Source: 73-13 sp035556075
GTDB lineage: Bacteria > Actinomycetota > Actinomycetes > Actinomycetales > Microbacteriaceae
DNA length: 63,961 nucleotides
NCBI GenBank assembly: GCA_035556075.1
Contig: DATMFQ010000050.1
Location: 1-63,961 of the forward strand
Direction: 5' to 3'
Shown here: positions 6,610 to 14,504 of the stretch, in pieces
Position numbering within the stretch: position 1 is the stretch's first letter
Layout: every line of letters starts with the position of its first letter
Program-made: the position numbers and the translations under genes
The notes under the pieces: generated by a model
The model's database searches: none
What the model saw: the letters and a program-made list of their open reading frames with translations, nothing else
Told to the model about the DNA's origin: nothing

Positions 6610-8157
6610 ATGCGGCACAGCGATTTCCCGGGACAGCACCCGCGACCGATCGTGACGGTGAGCGACTTCGAGCCGGCCGGTGACGACTTCCAGGCGAGGC
6701 GGCTGTACGACACCTATCTGGCGCAGGCGGAGGCCCGACGCATCGAGCGCGACTCGCTCGGCGAGCTGGAGGTCCCGGCCGAGGCGTACTGGGGGATTCA
6801 CACCGCGCGGGCGCTCATCAACTTCCCGATCACCCGACGGGCGATTTACAACCTGCCGGACCTCATCCGCGGCCTCGCCCTCGTGAAGCGGGCCGCGGCG
6901 CGGGCGAACGCCGCGCTGGGCGTCCTCGAGCAATCGAAGGCGGATGCGATCGATCAGGCCTGCGCGGAGATCGACGCGGGCGCGCTCCACGGCGAATTCA
7001 AGATCGGGGTCATTCAGGGCGGCGCCGGGACCTCGACGAACATGAATGCGAACGAGGTGATCGCGAACCGGGCGCTCGAGATCCTCGGTCACGCGAAGGG
7101 CGACTACGCCCACCTGCACCCCATCGATGACGTGAACCGCAGCCAGTCGACGAATGACGCGTACCCGACGGCGATCCGGCTCGCGGCGAGCTTCGCCGTG
7201 CAGCGGCTCCTCGTCGAGCACGAGGCGCTGTCGGCGGCGTTCGCGCGAAAGGCCCAGGAGTTCGCCGCGGTGCTCAAGGTGGGCCGCACGCAGCTCCAGG
7301 ACGCGGTGCCGATGACGGTCGGCCAGGAATTCCGGGGCTGGTCGGTCACGATGGCCAGCGACCGCGACCGGCTCCGTGAGGTGCTCGGACTGCTGCGCGA
7401 GATCAACCTCGGGGCGACCGCCATCGGCACCGGGATCACGGCGGACCCGCGGTACGCGGAGATGGTGCGCCTCGAGCTCAGCGCGCTCGTCGGCGAGGAA
7501 CTGCGCACGGCGCCCGACCTCATCGAGGCGACGAGCGACACCGGCGACTTCATGGCGCTGTCCGGGATCCTCAAGCGCTCGGCGGTCAAGCTGTCGAAGA
7601 TCTGCAACGACCTTCGGCTGCTGTCGAGCGGGCCGCAGGCCGGGCTCGGCGAGCTGCGGCTTCCGGCGCAGCAGGCCGGCTCCTCGATCATGCCGGGGAA
7701 GGTGAATCCGGTCATCCCCGAGGTCGTCAACCAGGTCGCCTTCAGCGTCATCGGCGCCGACGCGACGATCACGGCTGCCTCGGAGGCCGGGCAGCTCCAG
7801 CTCAACGCGTTCGAGCCGGTCATCGCGCATTCGCTCCTGCAGTCGCTCGACTGGCTCGGCAACGCCTGCCACACACTTCGGGTGCACTGCGTCGAGGGCA
7901 TCGAGGTCAACCGGGAGCAGCTGCACGACGACGTGAGCATGAGCGTCGGTGTCGTGACCGCCCTGACCCCGTACCTTGGCTACCAGGTCGCGGCGAGCCT
8001 CGCGCACGAGGCGCTGACCGGCGGCCAGTCGATCCGGAGCCTCGTGCTGGCTCGCGGGCTGCTCGAGCCCGCGATGCTCGACAAGGTCCTCGCGCCAGAG
8101 CGGCTCAGCGGCCTCGTCCCGCCCACCGGCGCGATCCCGATCCAGCTCGCCGACTAG
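6610..8157 (+). CDS. aspA: aspartate ammonia-lyase (aspartase/fumarase superfamily)
   Basis: Predicted to convert L-aspartate to fumarate and ammonia. The superfamily signature GSSIMPGKVNPVIPE is present. The VIPE ending is typical of aspartases, whereas fumarases usually have PTQ. Other hallmarks are GTSTNMNANEVIANRA and the HPIDDVNRSQSTND segment. The 515 residues exceed the usual 470 or so because of about 45 extra N-terminal residues before LGELEVPAEAYWGIHT. ATG 6610 was chosen because CATGCT lies 6 nt upstream; ATG 6592 is an in-frame alternative. The TAG stop overlaps the yebC -10 box. Confidence 0.88.
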   Translation: MRHSDFPGQHPRPIVTVSDFEPAGDDFQARRLYDTYLAQAEARRIERDSLGELEVPAEAYWGIHTARALINFPITRRAIYNLPDLIRGLALVKRAAARANAALGVLEQSKADAIDQACAEIDAGALHGEFKIGVIQGGAGTSTNMNANEVIANRALEILGHAKGDYAHLHPIDDVNRSQSTNDAYPTAIRLAASFAVQRLLVEHEALSAAFARKAQEFAAVLKVGRTQLQDAVPMTVGQEFRGWSVTMASDRDRLREVLGLLREINLGATAIGTGITADPRYAEMVRLELSALVGEELRTAPDLIEATSDTGDFMALSGILKRSAVKLSKICNDLRLLSSGPQAGLGELRLPAQQAGSSIMPGKVNPVIPEVVNQVAFSVIGADATITAASEAGQLQLNAFEPVIAHSLLQSLDWLGNACHTLRVHCVEGIEVNREQLHDDVSMSVGVVTALTPYLGYQVAASLAHEALTGGQSIRSLVLARGLLEPAMLDKVLAPERLSGLVPPTGAIPIQLAD

Positions 8158-8160
8158 AAT
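8155..8160 (+). promoter_or_regulatory. -10 box TAGAAT of yebC, overlapping a stop codon
   Basis: TAGAAT lies 7 nt before the yebC ATG. Its TAG is the stop codon of the aspartase gene. Confidence 0.6.
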
Positions 8161-8167
8161 CCTCGGC

Positions 8168-8929
8168 ATGGCTGGGCATTCCAAGTGGGCGACCACCAAG
8201 CACAAGAAGGCGGTCATTGACGCGCGGCGCGCGAAGTCGTTCGCCAAGCTCATCAAGAACATCGAGGTCGCCGCGAAGATGGGCGGCCCCGATCTCGCGG
8301 GCAATCCGACGCTGTACGACGCCGTGCAAAAGGCGAAGAAGACCTCGGTCCCGAACGACAACATCGACCGTGCGATCAAGCGCGGGGCGGGCATCGGCGG
8401 CGAGGCCGTCGAATACGCGAGCATCATGTACGAGGCGTACGGGCCGAACGGCGTCGCATTCCTCATCGAGTGCCTCACCGACAACAAGAACCGAGCCGCG
8501 GCGGAGGTGCGCACCGCGCTCTCGCGCAACGGCGGCACGCTCGCGGACCCGGGCTCGGTCGCCTACAACTTCAGCCGCAAGGGCGTCATCTCGATCGAGC
8601 GCACCGATGCGGTCACCGAGGACGACATCCTGCTCGCCGTCCTCGATGCCGGTGCCGAGGAGGTCAAGGACCACGGGGTCGGCTTCGAGGTGTTCACCGA
8701 CCCCTCCAACCTCGTCGCCGCGCGCGAGGCGCTCCAGGCCGCGGGCATCGACTACGACTCGGCCGAGGCCGAGTTCGTGCCGAACATGACGATCGAGCTC
8801 GATGCCGACGGTGCGAAGAAGGTGTTCCGGCTCATCGACGCGCTCGAGGATCTGGATGACGTGCAGAACGTGTTCTCCAACGACGAGGTCTCGGCCGAGG
8901 CTCAGGCGCAGCTCGACGACGAGGACTAG
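8168..8929 (+). CDS. YebC/PmpR family regulator or translation factor
   Basis: This 253-residue member of the YebC/PmpR family opens MAGHSKWATTKHKKAV and contains VPNDNIDRAIKRG and the YEAYGPNGVAFLIE core. Family members have been described as transcription regulators and, more recently, as factors that relieve ribosome stalling; which applies here cannot be told from sequence. It stands at the head of ruvC-ruvA-ruvB, the conserved order in Actinobacteria, and its stop directly abuts the ruvC start. Confidence 0.93.
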   Translation: MAGHSKWATTKHKKAVIDARRAKSFAKLIKNIEVAAKMGGPDLAGNPTLYDAVQKAKKTSVPNDNIDRAIKRGAGIGGEAVEYASIMYEAYGPNGVAFLIECLTDNKNRAAAEVRTALSRNGGTLADPGSVAYNFSRKGVISIERTDAVTEDDILLAVLDAGAEEVKDHGVGFEVFTDPSNLVAAREALQAAGIDYDSAEAEFVPNMTIELDADGAKKVFRLIDALEDLDDVQNVFSNDEVSAEAQAQLDDED

Positions 8930-9505
8930 GTGGCGGGCCGGAGCCTGCGCGTCCTCGGCATCGACCCGGGGCTGACCCGCTGCGGCTTCGGAGTCATCGA
9001 CGTGCGAGCGGATCGCTCGGCGACGCTCGTGGCCGTCGGGGTGCTCCGCACGGCCGCCGAACTCCCGATCGAGCGGCGGCTGCTGGCGATCGGCGATGGG
9101 CTCGACGCCCTCCTTGCCGAGCACGCCCCGGCGGCGGTCGCCGTCGAGCGCGTCTTCGCTCAGCACAATCTCCGGACTGTCATGGGCACGGCTCAGGCTG
9201 CGGGACTTGTGCTCGAGCGTGCGGCCCGGGCGGGACTGCCGGTCGCCTCGCACACCCCGAGCGAGGTGAAGGCCGCGGTGACCGGCTACGGCGGTGCCGA
9301 TAAGCGGCAGGTCGCGACGATGGTCCAGCGGATCCTCCGACTCGACACGCCCCCGAGCCCCGCCGACGCGGCCGACGCGCTCGCGCTCGCGCTGTGCCAC
9401 GGCTGGTCGAGCAGTGTCCCCGCATCGGGTGCAGCAGACGCGGTCACGCCAGCGCAGCGGGCCTGGCGGGACGCCGAGCGACACGCCCGCGCCCATCGAA
9501 CATAG
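8930..9505 (+). CDS. ruvC: crossover junction endodeoxyribonuclease RuvC
   Basis: Resolves Holliday junctions by paired nicking. The 191-residue RNase H-like nuclease shows the expected acidic residues: Asp in GIDPGLTRCGFG (N-terminus), Glu in AVERVFAQHN (about residue 72), and the C-terminal pair in PADAADALALALCH. The GTG start directly follows the yebC stop with no spacer, so translation is probably coupled. Confidence 0.95.
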   Translation: MAGRSLRVLGIDPGLTRCGFGVIDVRADRSATLVAVGVLRTAAELPIERRLLAIGDGLDALLAEHAPAAVAVERVFAQHNLRTVMGTAQAAGLVLERAARAGLPVASHTPSEVKAAVTGYGGADKRQVATMVQRILRLDTPPSPADAADALALALCHGWSSSVPASGAADAVTPAQRAWRDAERHARAHRT

Positions 9506-9520
9506 CTACGAATGCTCGTC

Positions 9521-9526
9521 TAGGCT
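9521..9526 (+). promoter_or_regulatory. -10 box TAGGCT of ruvA
   Basis: TAGGCT lies 7 nt before the ruvA ATG in the 28-bp gap after ruvC. It suggests that ruvAB can be transcribed separately from yebC-ruvC. Confidence 0.55.
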
Positions 9527-9533
9527 GATTCGC

Positions 9534-10157
9534 ATGATCGCGTCGCTGAGGGGCACCGTCCAGGCGGTCGTCGGCGCCACGGTCGTGCTCGAGGTCGGTG
9601 GCGTCGGCTATGCCGTGCTCGTCACGCCAGATCACGCGAGCCGGCTGCGGGTCGGCACCGACGCATTCCTCCACACCGCGCTCATCGTCCGCGATGACGA
9701 GCTGAGTCTGTGCGGATTCGAGACGCGGGAGGGCCTCGAGGTCTTCGACCTGCTCCGCGGCGTGAGCGGCGTCGGGCCGAAGTCGTCGCTCGGCGTGCTC
9801 GCCCAACTCACGCCCGCACAGATCGCCGCGGCAGTCGCGGCCGAGGACGACGCCGCATTCCGCAAGGTTTCGGGCATCGGGCCGAAGACCGCGAAGCTCA
9901 TCACGATCTCCCTGCAGGGCAAGCTCAGCCACCTGGTCACGGCCGACGGGGAGGGGGCCCGGCCGGGCCCGGCCGTCGGGGGCGCCCAGGCCGAGACCGT
10001 CACCGCGCTCATCGGGCTCGGCTTTCAGGAGCGACGCGCCATCGAGACGGTCGAGGAGCTCGCCGCGGCCTCCCCGGAGGCCGGGGCTGCCGCGCTGCTG
10101 CGGCTCGCGCTCGCCGCGCTCGGACCGAGCGCCACGACGGGGAGTGCGCGCCGGTGA
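9534..10157 (+). CDS. ruvA: Holliday junction branch migration protein RuvA
   Basis: Binds four-way junctions and loads RuvB. The 207-residue protein has the N-terminal OB fold (MIASLRGTVQAVVGATVVLEV), the tandem helix-hairpin-helix motifs (LLRGVSGVGPKSSLGVL and FRKVSGIGPKTAKLI) and a C-terminal RuvB-contacting domain (VTALIGLGFQERRAIETVEE). It overlaps ruvB by 4 bp (GTGA). Confidence 0.96.
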   Translation: MIASLRGTVQAVVGATVVLEVGGVGYAVLVTPDHASRLRVGTDAFLHTALIVRDDELSLCGFETREGLEVFDLLRGVSGVGPKSSLGVLAQLTPAQIAAAVAAEDDAAFRKVSGIGPKTAKLITISLQGKLSHLVTADGEGARPGPAVGGAQAETVTALIGLGFQERRAIETVEELAAASPEAGAAALLRLALAALGPSATTGSARR

Positions 10158-11173
10158 GGGCGGACGCGGACACCGAGGACCTGGCGTTCGAGGGCGCGCT
10201 CAGACCACGAAGCCTCGCGGAGTTCGTCGGCCAGTCGAAGGTGCGCGGACAACTCCAGCTCCTGCTCGATGCGGCGGCGCTGCAGTCACGCACGCCCGAG
10301 CACGTGCTGCTGGCGGGCCCACCCGGTCTCGGCAAGACGACCCTCGCGATGATCATCGCGCACGAGGCGGGCCGGCCCCTACGGATGTCGAGCGGACCGG
10401 CGATCCAGCACGCCGGTGACCTCGCGGCGCTGCTGTCGAGTCTCGTGCCGGGGGAGGTGCTCTTCATCGACGAGATCCACCGGATGGCGCGCTCCGCGGA
10501 GGAGATGCTCTACCTCGCGATGGAGGACTTCCGGATCGACATCATGGTGGGCAAGGGCGCCGGCGCGACGTCGATCCCGCTCGATCTCGCCCCCTTCACC
10601 CTCGTCGGTGCGACGACGCGCTCCGGCCTGCTGCCGAATCCGCTCCGGGACCGCTTCGGCTTCACCGCGAATCTCGAGTTCTATGACGACGAGGAGCTCG
10701 CTAGCGTCCTGACCCGGGCCGCCGCCCTGCTCGGGCTCGAGGAGGTACCGCGGCGGGCGATCGAGGAGATCGCGACCCGGAGCCGCGGGACGCCGCGGAT
10801 CGCGAACCGGCTGCTGCGCCGGGTGCGCGACTACCTGCTCGTGCACGAGGGGCTCGGCAGCCTTGCGGCGGTGCACGCCGCGCTCGAGCTCTACGACGTC
10901 GACCAGCTCGGACTTGATCGACTCGACCGTGCGGTGCTCAGCGCGATCGTCGAGCGCTTCGCCGGCGGACCGGTCGGGCTGAGCACCCTGGCGGTGTCCG
11001 TCGGGGAGGAGTCGGAGACGATCGAATCGGTCGTCGAGCCATTCCTCGTCCGGATCGGCCTCCTCGCCCGGACACCTCGGGGCCGGGTCGCGACCCCGCG
11101 GGCCTTCGATCACCTCGGCATTCCGCAACTCGCAGGGGAGCATCAGGAGCGGCTCTTCGGCGATGCACTATGA
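10154..11173 (+). CDS. ruvB: Holliday junction branch migration ATPase RuvB
   Basis: Hexameric AAA+ motor that drives branch migration. The 339 residues include Walker A GPPGLGKTTLA (about residue 57), Walker B EVLFIDEIHRM, sensor 1 LVGATTRSG and arginine finger region LRDRFGF. A C-terminal winged-helix domain follows (PRGRVATPRAFDHLG). The GTG start overlaps the ruvA stop. Its TGA stop lies inside a TATGAT hexamer (11169-11174) that could be the -10 box of yajC. Confidence 0.96.
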   Translation: MRADADTEDLAFEGALRPRSLAEFVGQSKVRGQLQLLLDAAALQSRTPEHVLLAGPPGLGKTTLAMIIAHEAGRPLRMSSGPAIQHAGDLAALLSSLVPGEVLFIDEIHRMARSAEEMLYLAMEDFRIDIMVGKGAGATSIPLDLAPFTLVGATTRSGLLPNPLRDRFGFTANLEFYDDEELASVLTRAAALLGLEEVPRRAIEEIATRSRGTPRIANRLLRRVRDYLLVHEGLGSLAAVHAALELYDVDQLGLDRLDRAVLSAIVERFAGGPVGLSTLAVSVGEESETIESVVEPFLVRIGLLARTPRGRVATPRAFDHLGIPQLAGEHQERLFGDAL

Positions 11174-11207
11174 TCGCTGAGGCCCATTCGACCCAGAAGG
11201 CGACTCA

Positions 11208-11768
11208 ATGCCCAAGCTCCGCCGCGGCGCTGCCGCGCTCCTCCTGCTCGCCTCGCCGTTTGTCCTGACGGCCTGCTCCTCGCTCATGCCGCCGGCGACG
11301 ACCCAGCCCGATTCGGCAGCGACGGCCGCTCCCGGCGCCGATGGCGCTGCCCCGGCGCAGACAGGGCCCGACTGGCTGCTCATCGGCATGGTCGTCCTGC
11401 TCGGCGTCATGGTCTTCTTCATGTTCCGGAACTCGCGCAAGCGCAAGGCCGAGCAGGAGAAGCTCAAGGGCACGATGGTCCCCGGCGTCGAGGTCATGAC
11501 GAACTTCGGGCTCTTCGGGACCATCATCGAGCTCGACGAGGTCGCCAACACCGCGATCCTCGAGCTGAGCCCGGGCAACCGGGTCAAGGTGCACCGCCAG
11601 ACCCTCGTGCGCATCGTCGAACCGGCGGGCGAGGGCAGCGGCCCCCGCTCCGTCGAGGAGGCCATGGAGATCGCGGACCGCGAGCAGCGCGAGCGCGACG
11701 CCGCGGCGGGCGAGCCGCGCTACGGCGAGCGGATCGATCCTGAGGACGAAGGCGACCAGAAGCAGTAA
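11208..11768 (+). CDS. yajC: preprotein translocase accessory subunit YajC, with lipobox
   Basis: Accessory membrane protein of the SecDF complex. The core is typical: a membrane helix WLLIGMVVLLGVMVFFMF (about residues 60-78), then KGTMVPGVEVMTNFGLFG and a beta strand VKVHRQTLVRIVE. The N-terminus is odd. A separate signal-like hydrophobic stretch ends in FVLTAC (Cys about residue 22), a good lipobox, so the protein may be cleaved and lipid-anchored ahead of the usual helix. At 186 residues it is longer than the common 100-120. It overlaps secD by one base. Confidence 0.88.
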   Translation: MPKLRRGAAALLLLASPFVLTACSSLMPPATTQPDSAATAAPGADGAAPAQTGPDWLLIGMVVLLGVMVFFMFRNSRKRKAEQEKLKGTMVPGVEVMTNFGLFGTIIELDEVANTAILELSPGNRVKVHRQTLVRIVEPAGEGSGPRSVEEAMEIADREQRERDAAAGEPRYGERIDPEDEGDQKQ

Positions 11769-13468
11769 TGTCTCGGTCCGCGCCAGTGCGGGCTGGGACC
11801 AGGTCGCTGGTCTGGCTCGCGGTCATCACCGCGGCACTCTTCGCCATCCTCGGCGCGGGCGTGCTGTGGGGCAATGCGACCTGGGGGCTGAAGCTCGCGC
11901 TCGACCTCGAGGGCGGCACGCAGATCATCCTCGCGCCGGAGCTCGCGAGCGGCCAGACCGTCACGCAGGAGCAGCTCGACCAGACCGTGTCGATCATTCG
12001 CAACCGGGTCGACTTCGCCGGCGTCAGTGAGGCGGAGGTCACCTCACAGGGTGGCACGAACGTCGTCGTCAGCATCCCCGGTGTGCCGGACGAGGCGACG
12101 CTCGCACGGATCAAGACGAGCGCGCAGCTGACCTTCCGGCCGGTACTCGCCTCGGCACCGGCCTCCCAGGTCTCGCTTCCGGAGGAGGGCGCTCCGCCGC
12201 CCTCGGACGAGCGCACCTCCGAGCCGACCAATGGCTCCGACACCGCGTGGATCACACCAGCGCTCGAGGCGGAGTTCCTCGCGTTCGACTGCTCGCCGCT
12301 GCTGCAACCCGACTACGCGACCAACGCCTCGCCGGACGAGCCGTACATCACCTGTGACGGGCGCACGGGGGAGAAGTTCATCCTCGGGCCGGTCGAGGTC
12401 TCCGGCGAGCGCATCAGCGACGCCTCGAGCGGCCTCGTCCCGGACAGCCAGGGTCGGCCGACGAACACGCCCGGCGTCTTCATCACCTTCGACGCACAGG
12501 GCACCGAGGAGTTCCGCGCGGTGACCGAGCGGCTCATCACCTTCGGTCAGAACGATGTCCGCAACCGCTTCGCGATCGTCGTCGACGGCTGGGTCATCTC
12601 CTCGCCACGGACCGTCTCGGTCATCACCGACGGCAAGCCGATGATCTCGGGCGGCTTCGCCGACCAGATGGAGGCGAAGCAACTCGCTGACCAGCTGAAG
12701 TTCGGTGCGCTCCCGGTCAGCTTCACCGTGCAGTCACAGGAGACGGTCTCGGCGACGCTCGGCACCGCCCAACTGGCCGCGGGCCTCATCGCGGGCCTCA
12801 TCGGCATGGTGCTCGTCGTCATCTACTCGCTCTTCCAATACCGCTTGCTCGGGCTCGTGACCATCGCCTCGCTCGTGGTCGCGGCGATCCTCACCTATCT
12901 CGTCATTGCGCTCATGTCCTGGCGCTACGGCTACCGGCTCTCACTGGCCGGTGTCGCGGGCCTCATCATCGCGATCGGCCTGACCGCGGACTCGTTCATC
13001 GTGTATTTCGAGCGAATCCGTGATGAGCTCCGTGACGGCCGGCAGCTGCCCGGCGCGGTCGAGGCGGGGTGGCGGCGGGCGCTGCGCACAATCCTTTCGG
13101 GTAAGTTCATCAGCCTGCTCTCGGCGGCGGTGCTGTACATCCTCGCGGTCGGCAACGTCCGTGGCTTCGCCTTCACGCTCGGGCTCACGACGATCATCGA
13201 CGTGCTCGTCGTGCTGCTCTTCACCCACCCGATGCTGCAACTCCTCGCGGAGCACCGATTCTTCGCCGGTGGGCATCCGCTCAGCGGGCTCGATCCTCGG
13301 GCGCTCGGCGCGGTCTACCGCGGTCGGGCCGAGTTCCGGTTCTCGACCGACAAGCGTCGCGCAGGTGCGAGCCGGGAAGCCCAGCGTCGGCAGAGCATCG
13401 CCGAGCGGAAGGCGGCGGAGCAGGAAGCGGCCGCCCATGGCGCGACGAGCACGAGGGAGGACGGCTGA
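11768..13468 (+). CDS. secD: protein translocase subunit SecD
   Basis: RND-like membrane protein that uses the proton gradient to aid late steps of Sec export. The 566-residue protein has a first membrane helix at about 12-35, a large external domain and five further helices in the last third. It carries the hallmark DLEGGTQIIL, NRVDFAGVSEAEV and the helix-4 region GLIIAIGLTADSFIVYFERIRDE with its conserved Asp. The external domain has an actinobacterial insertion rich in Pro, Ser and Thr. The start overlaps yajC by one base (TAATG) and the end overlaps secF by one base (TGATG). Confidence 0.96.
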   Translation: MSRSAPVRAGTRSLVWLAVITAALFAILGAGVLWGNATWGLKLALDLEGGTQIILAPELASGQTVTQEQLDQTVSIIRNRVDFAGVSEAEVTSQGGTNVVVSIPGVPDEATLARIKTSAQLTFRPVLASAPASQVSLPEEGAPPPSDERTSEPTNGSDTAWITPALEAEFLAFDCSPLLQPDYATNASPDEPYITCDGRTGEKFILGPVEVSGERISDASSGLVPDSQGRPTNTPGVFITFDAQGTEEFRAVTERLITFGQNDVRNRFAIVVDGWVISSPRTVSVITDGKPMISGGFADQMEAKQLADQLKFGALPVSFTVQSQETVSATLGTAQLAAGLIAGLIGMVLVVIYSLFQYRLLGLVTIASLVVAAILTYLVIALMSWRYGYRLSLAGVAGLIIAIGLTADSFIVYFERIRDELRDGRQLPGAVEAGWRRALRTILSGKFISLLSAAVLYILAVGNVRGFAFTLGLTTIIDVLVVLLFTHPMLQLLAEHRFFAGGHPLSGLDPRALGAVYRGRAEFRFSTDKRRAGASREAQRRQSIAERKAAEQEAAAHGATSTREDG

Positions 13469-14472
13469 TGGCCAAGAGTTCTGGTTCCGCCCTCGTCCGG
13501 TTCGGCAACGACCTCTACACGGGCGCGCGATCGGTCGCATTCGTCCCGAAACGGCGGCTCTGGTACGTCATCTCGGCGGTCGTGCTGCTCGTGTGCATCA
13601 TCGTGCCGATCGTGCGCGGCGGCTTCGTCTTCGGCATCGAGTTCCGGGGCGGCTCCGAGTTCCGGGTCTCCGAGCCCGCGAACGTCGACCCCTCGCTCGC
13701 GGTCGATGCCGTCCACGCTGTCCTGGCACAGACGGAAGCGCTCTCCACGGTCATCGGTGGCAACTCCATCCGGGTGCAGACCGAGCAGCTGTCGGAGCTG
13801 CAGACCGAGGACGTCCGTGACCGGCTCGCCGAGGCCTACGACGTCGAAGTCGAGCAGGTCACCGCGTCGTTCATCGGACCGACTTGGGGGGCGGATGTGT
13901 CCCGACAGGCCATCATCTCGCTCATCGTCTTCGTCGTGCTCGCCGCCATCTTCATGGCGGTGTACTTCCGGACGTGGAAGATGTCGTTCGCGGCGCTCGT
14001 CAAGCTGCTGCACGACCTGGTCATCACGATCGGGATCTACGGCGTCTTCGGCTTCGAGATCACCCCGGCGGCCGTCATCGGATTCCTCACGATCCTCGGC
14101 TACTCGCTCTATGACACCGTCATCGTCTTCGACAAGGTGCGCGAGAACACCGCCGAGGACAGCGGGACGACCGTGCGCACCTTCGCCGAGTCCGTGAACC
14201 TCGGCGTCAACCAGACACTCGTGCGCTCGATCAATACGGGGGTCATCGCGATTCTGCCGGTCGGGGCGATCCTGTGGATCGGGGCCGGGGTCCTCGGGGC
14301 GGGCACGCTGCTGGACATCGCGCTCGCGCTCTTCGTCGGCATCCTCGTCGGCACGTATTCGACCATCTTCATCGCGGCACCGCTGTACTCGCAGCTGCGC
14401 GAGGGGGAGGCGTCGATCAAGGAGCACACCGGGCGGGTCCTCGAGGCCCGTGCGGCCGGCACCGACGGATAG
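13468..14472 (+). CDS. secF: protein translocase subunit SecF
   Basis: Partner of SecD. The 334-residue protein has a first helix at about 30-52 and the signature FGIEFRGGSEFRV. The C-terminal five-helix bundle includes GFLTILGYSLYDTVIVFDKVREN, with the conserved Asp that functions in proton movement in the family. Its TAG stop (14470-14472) forms the start of the -10 box assigned to rel. Confidence 0.96.
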   Translation: MAKSSGSALVRFGNDLYTGARSVAFVPKRRLWYVISAVVLLVCIIVPIVRGGFVFGIEFRGGSEFRVSEPANVDPSLAVDAVHAVLAQTEALSTVIGGNSIRVQTEQLSELQTEDVRDRLAEAYDVEVEQVTASFIGPTWGADVSRQAIISLIVFVVLAAIFMAVYFRTWKMSFAALVKLLHDLVITIGIYGVFGFEITPAAVIGFLTILGYSLYDTVIVFDKVRENTAEDSGTTVRTFAESVNLGVNQTLVRSINTGVIAILPVGAILWIGAGVLGAGTLLDIALALFVGILVGTYSTIFIAAPLYSQLREGEASIKEHTGRVLEARAAGTDG

Positions 14473-14475
14473 ACT
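14470..14475 (+). promoter_or_regulatory. -10 box TAGACT of rel, overlapping the secF stop
   Basis: TAGACT overlaps the secF TAG and would give a short leader of about 20 nt before GTG 14505. The leader contains the Shine-Dalgarno GGGAGG (14494-14499), so this promoter is not leaderless. Confidence 0.5.
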
Positions 14476-14504
14476 GAATCCTCCTGACGTCACGGGAGGT
14501 GCTG

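Noticed and set aside
5935..8538. Open frame of 867 codons on the minus strand across pdxT, aspA and yebC
   Set aside because: Same GC-rich antisense artefact; it covers three confident plus-strand genes.
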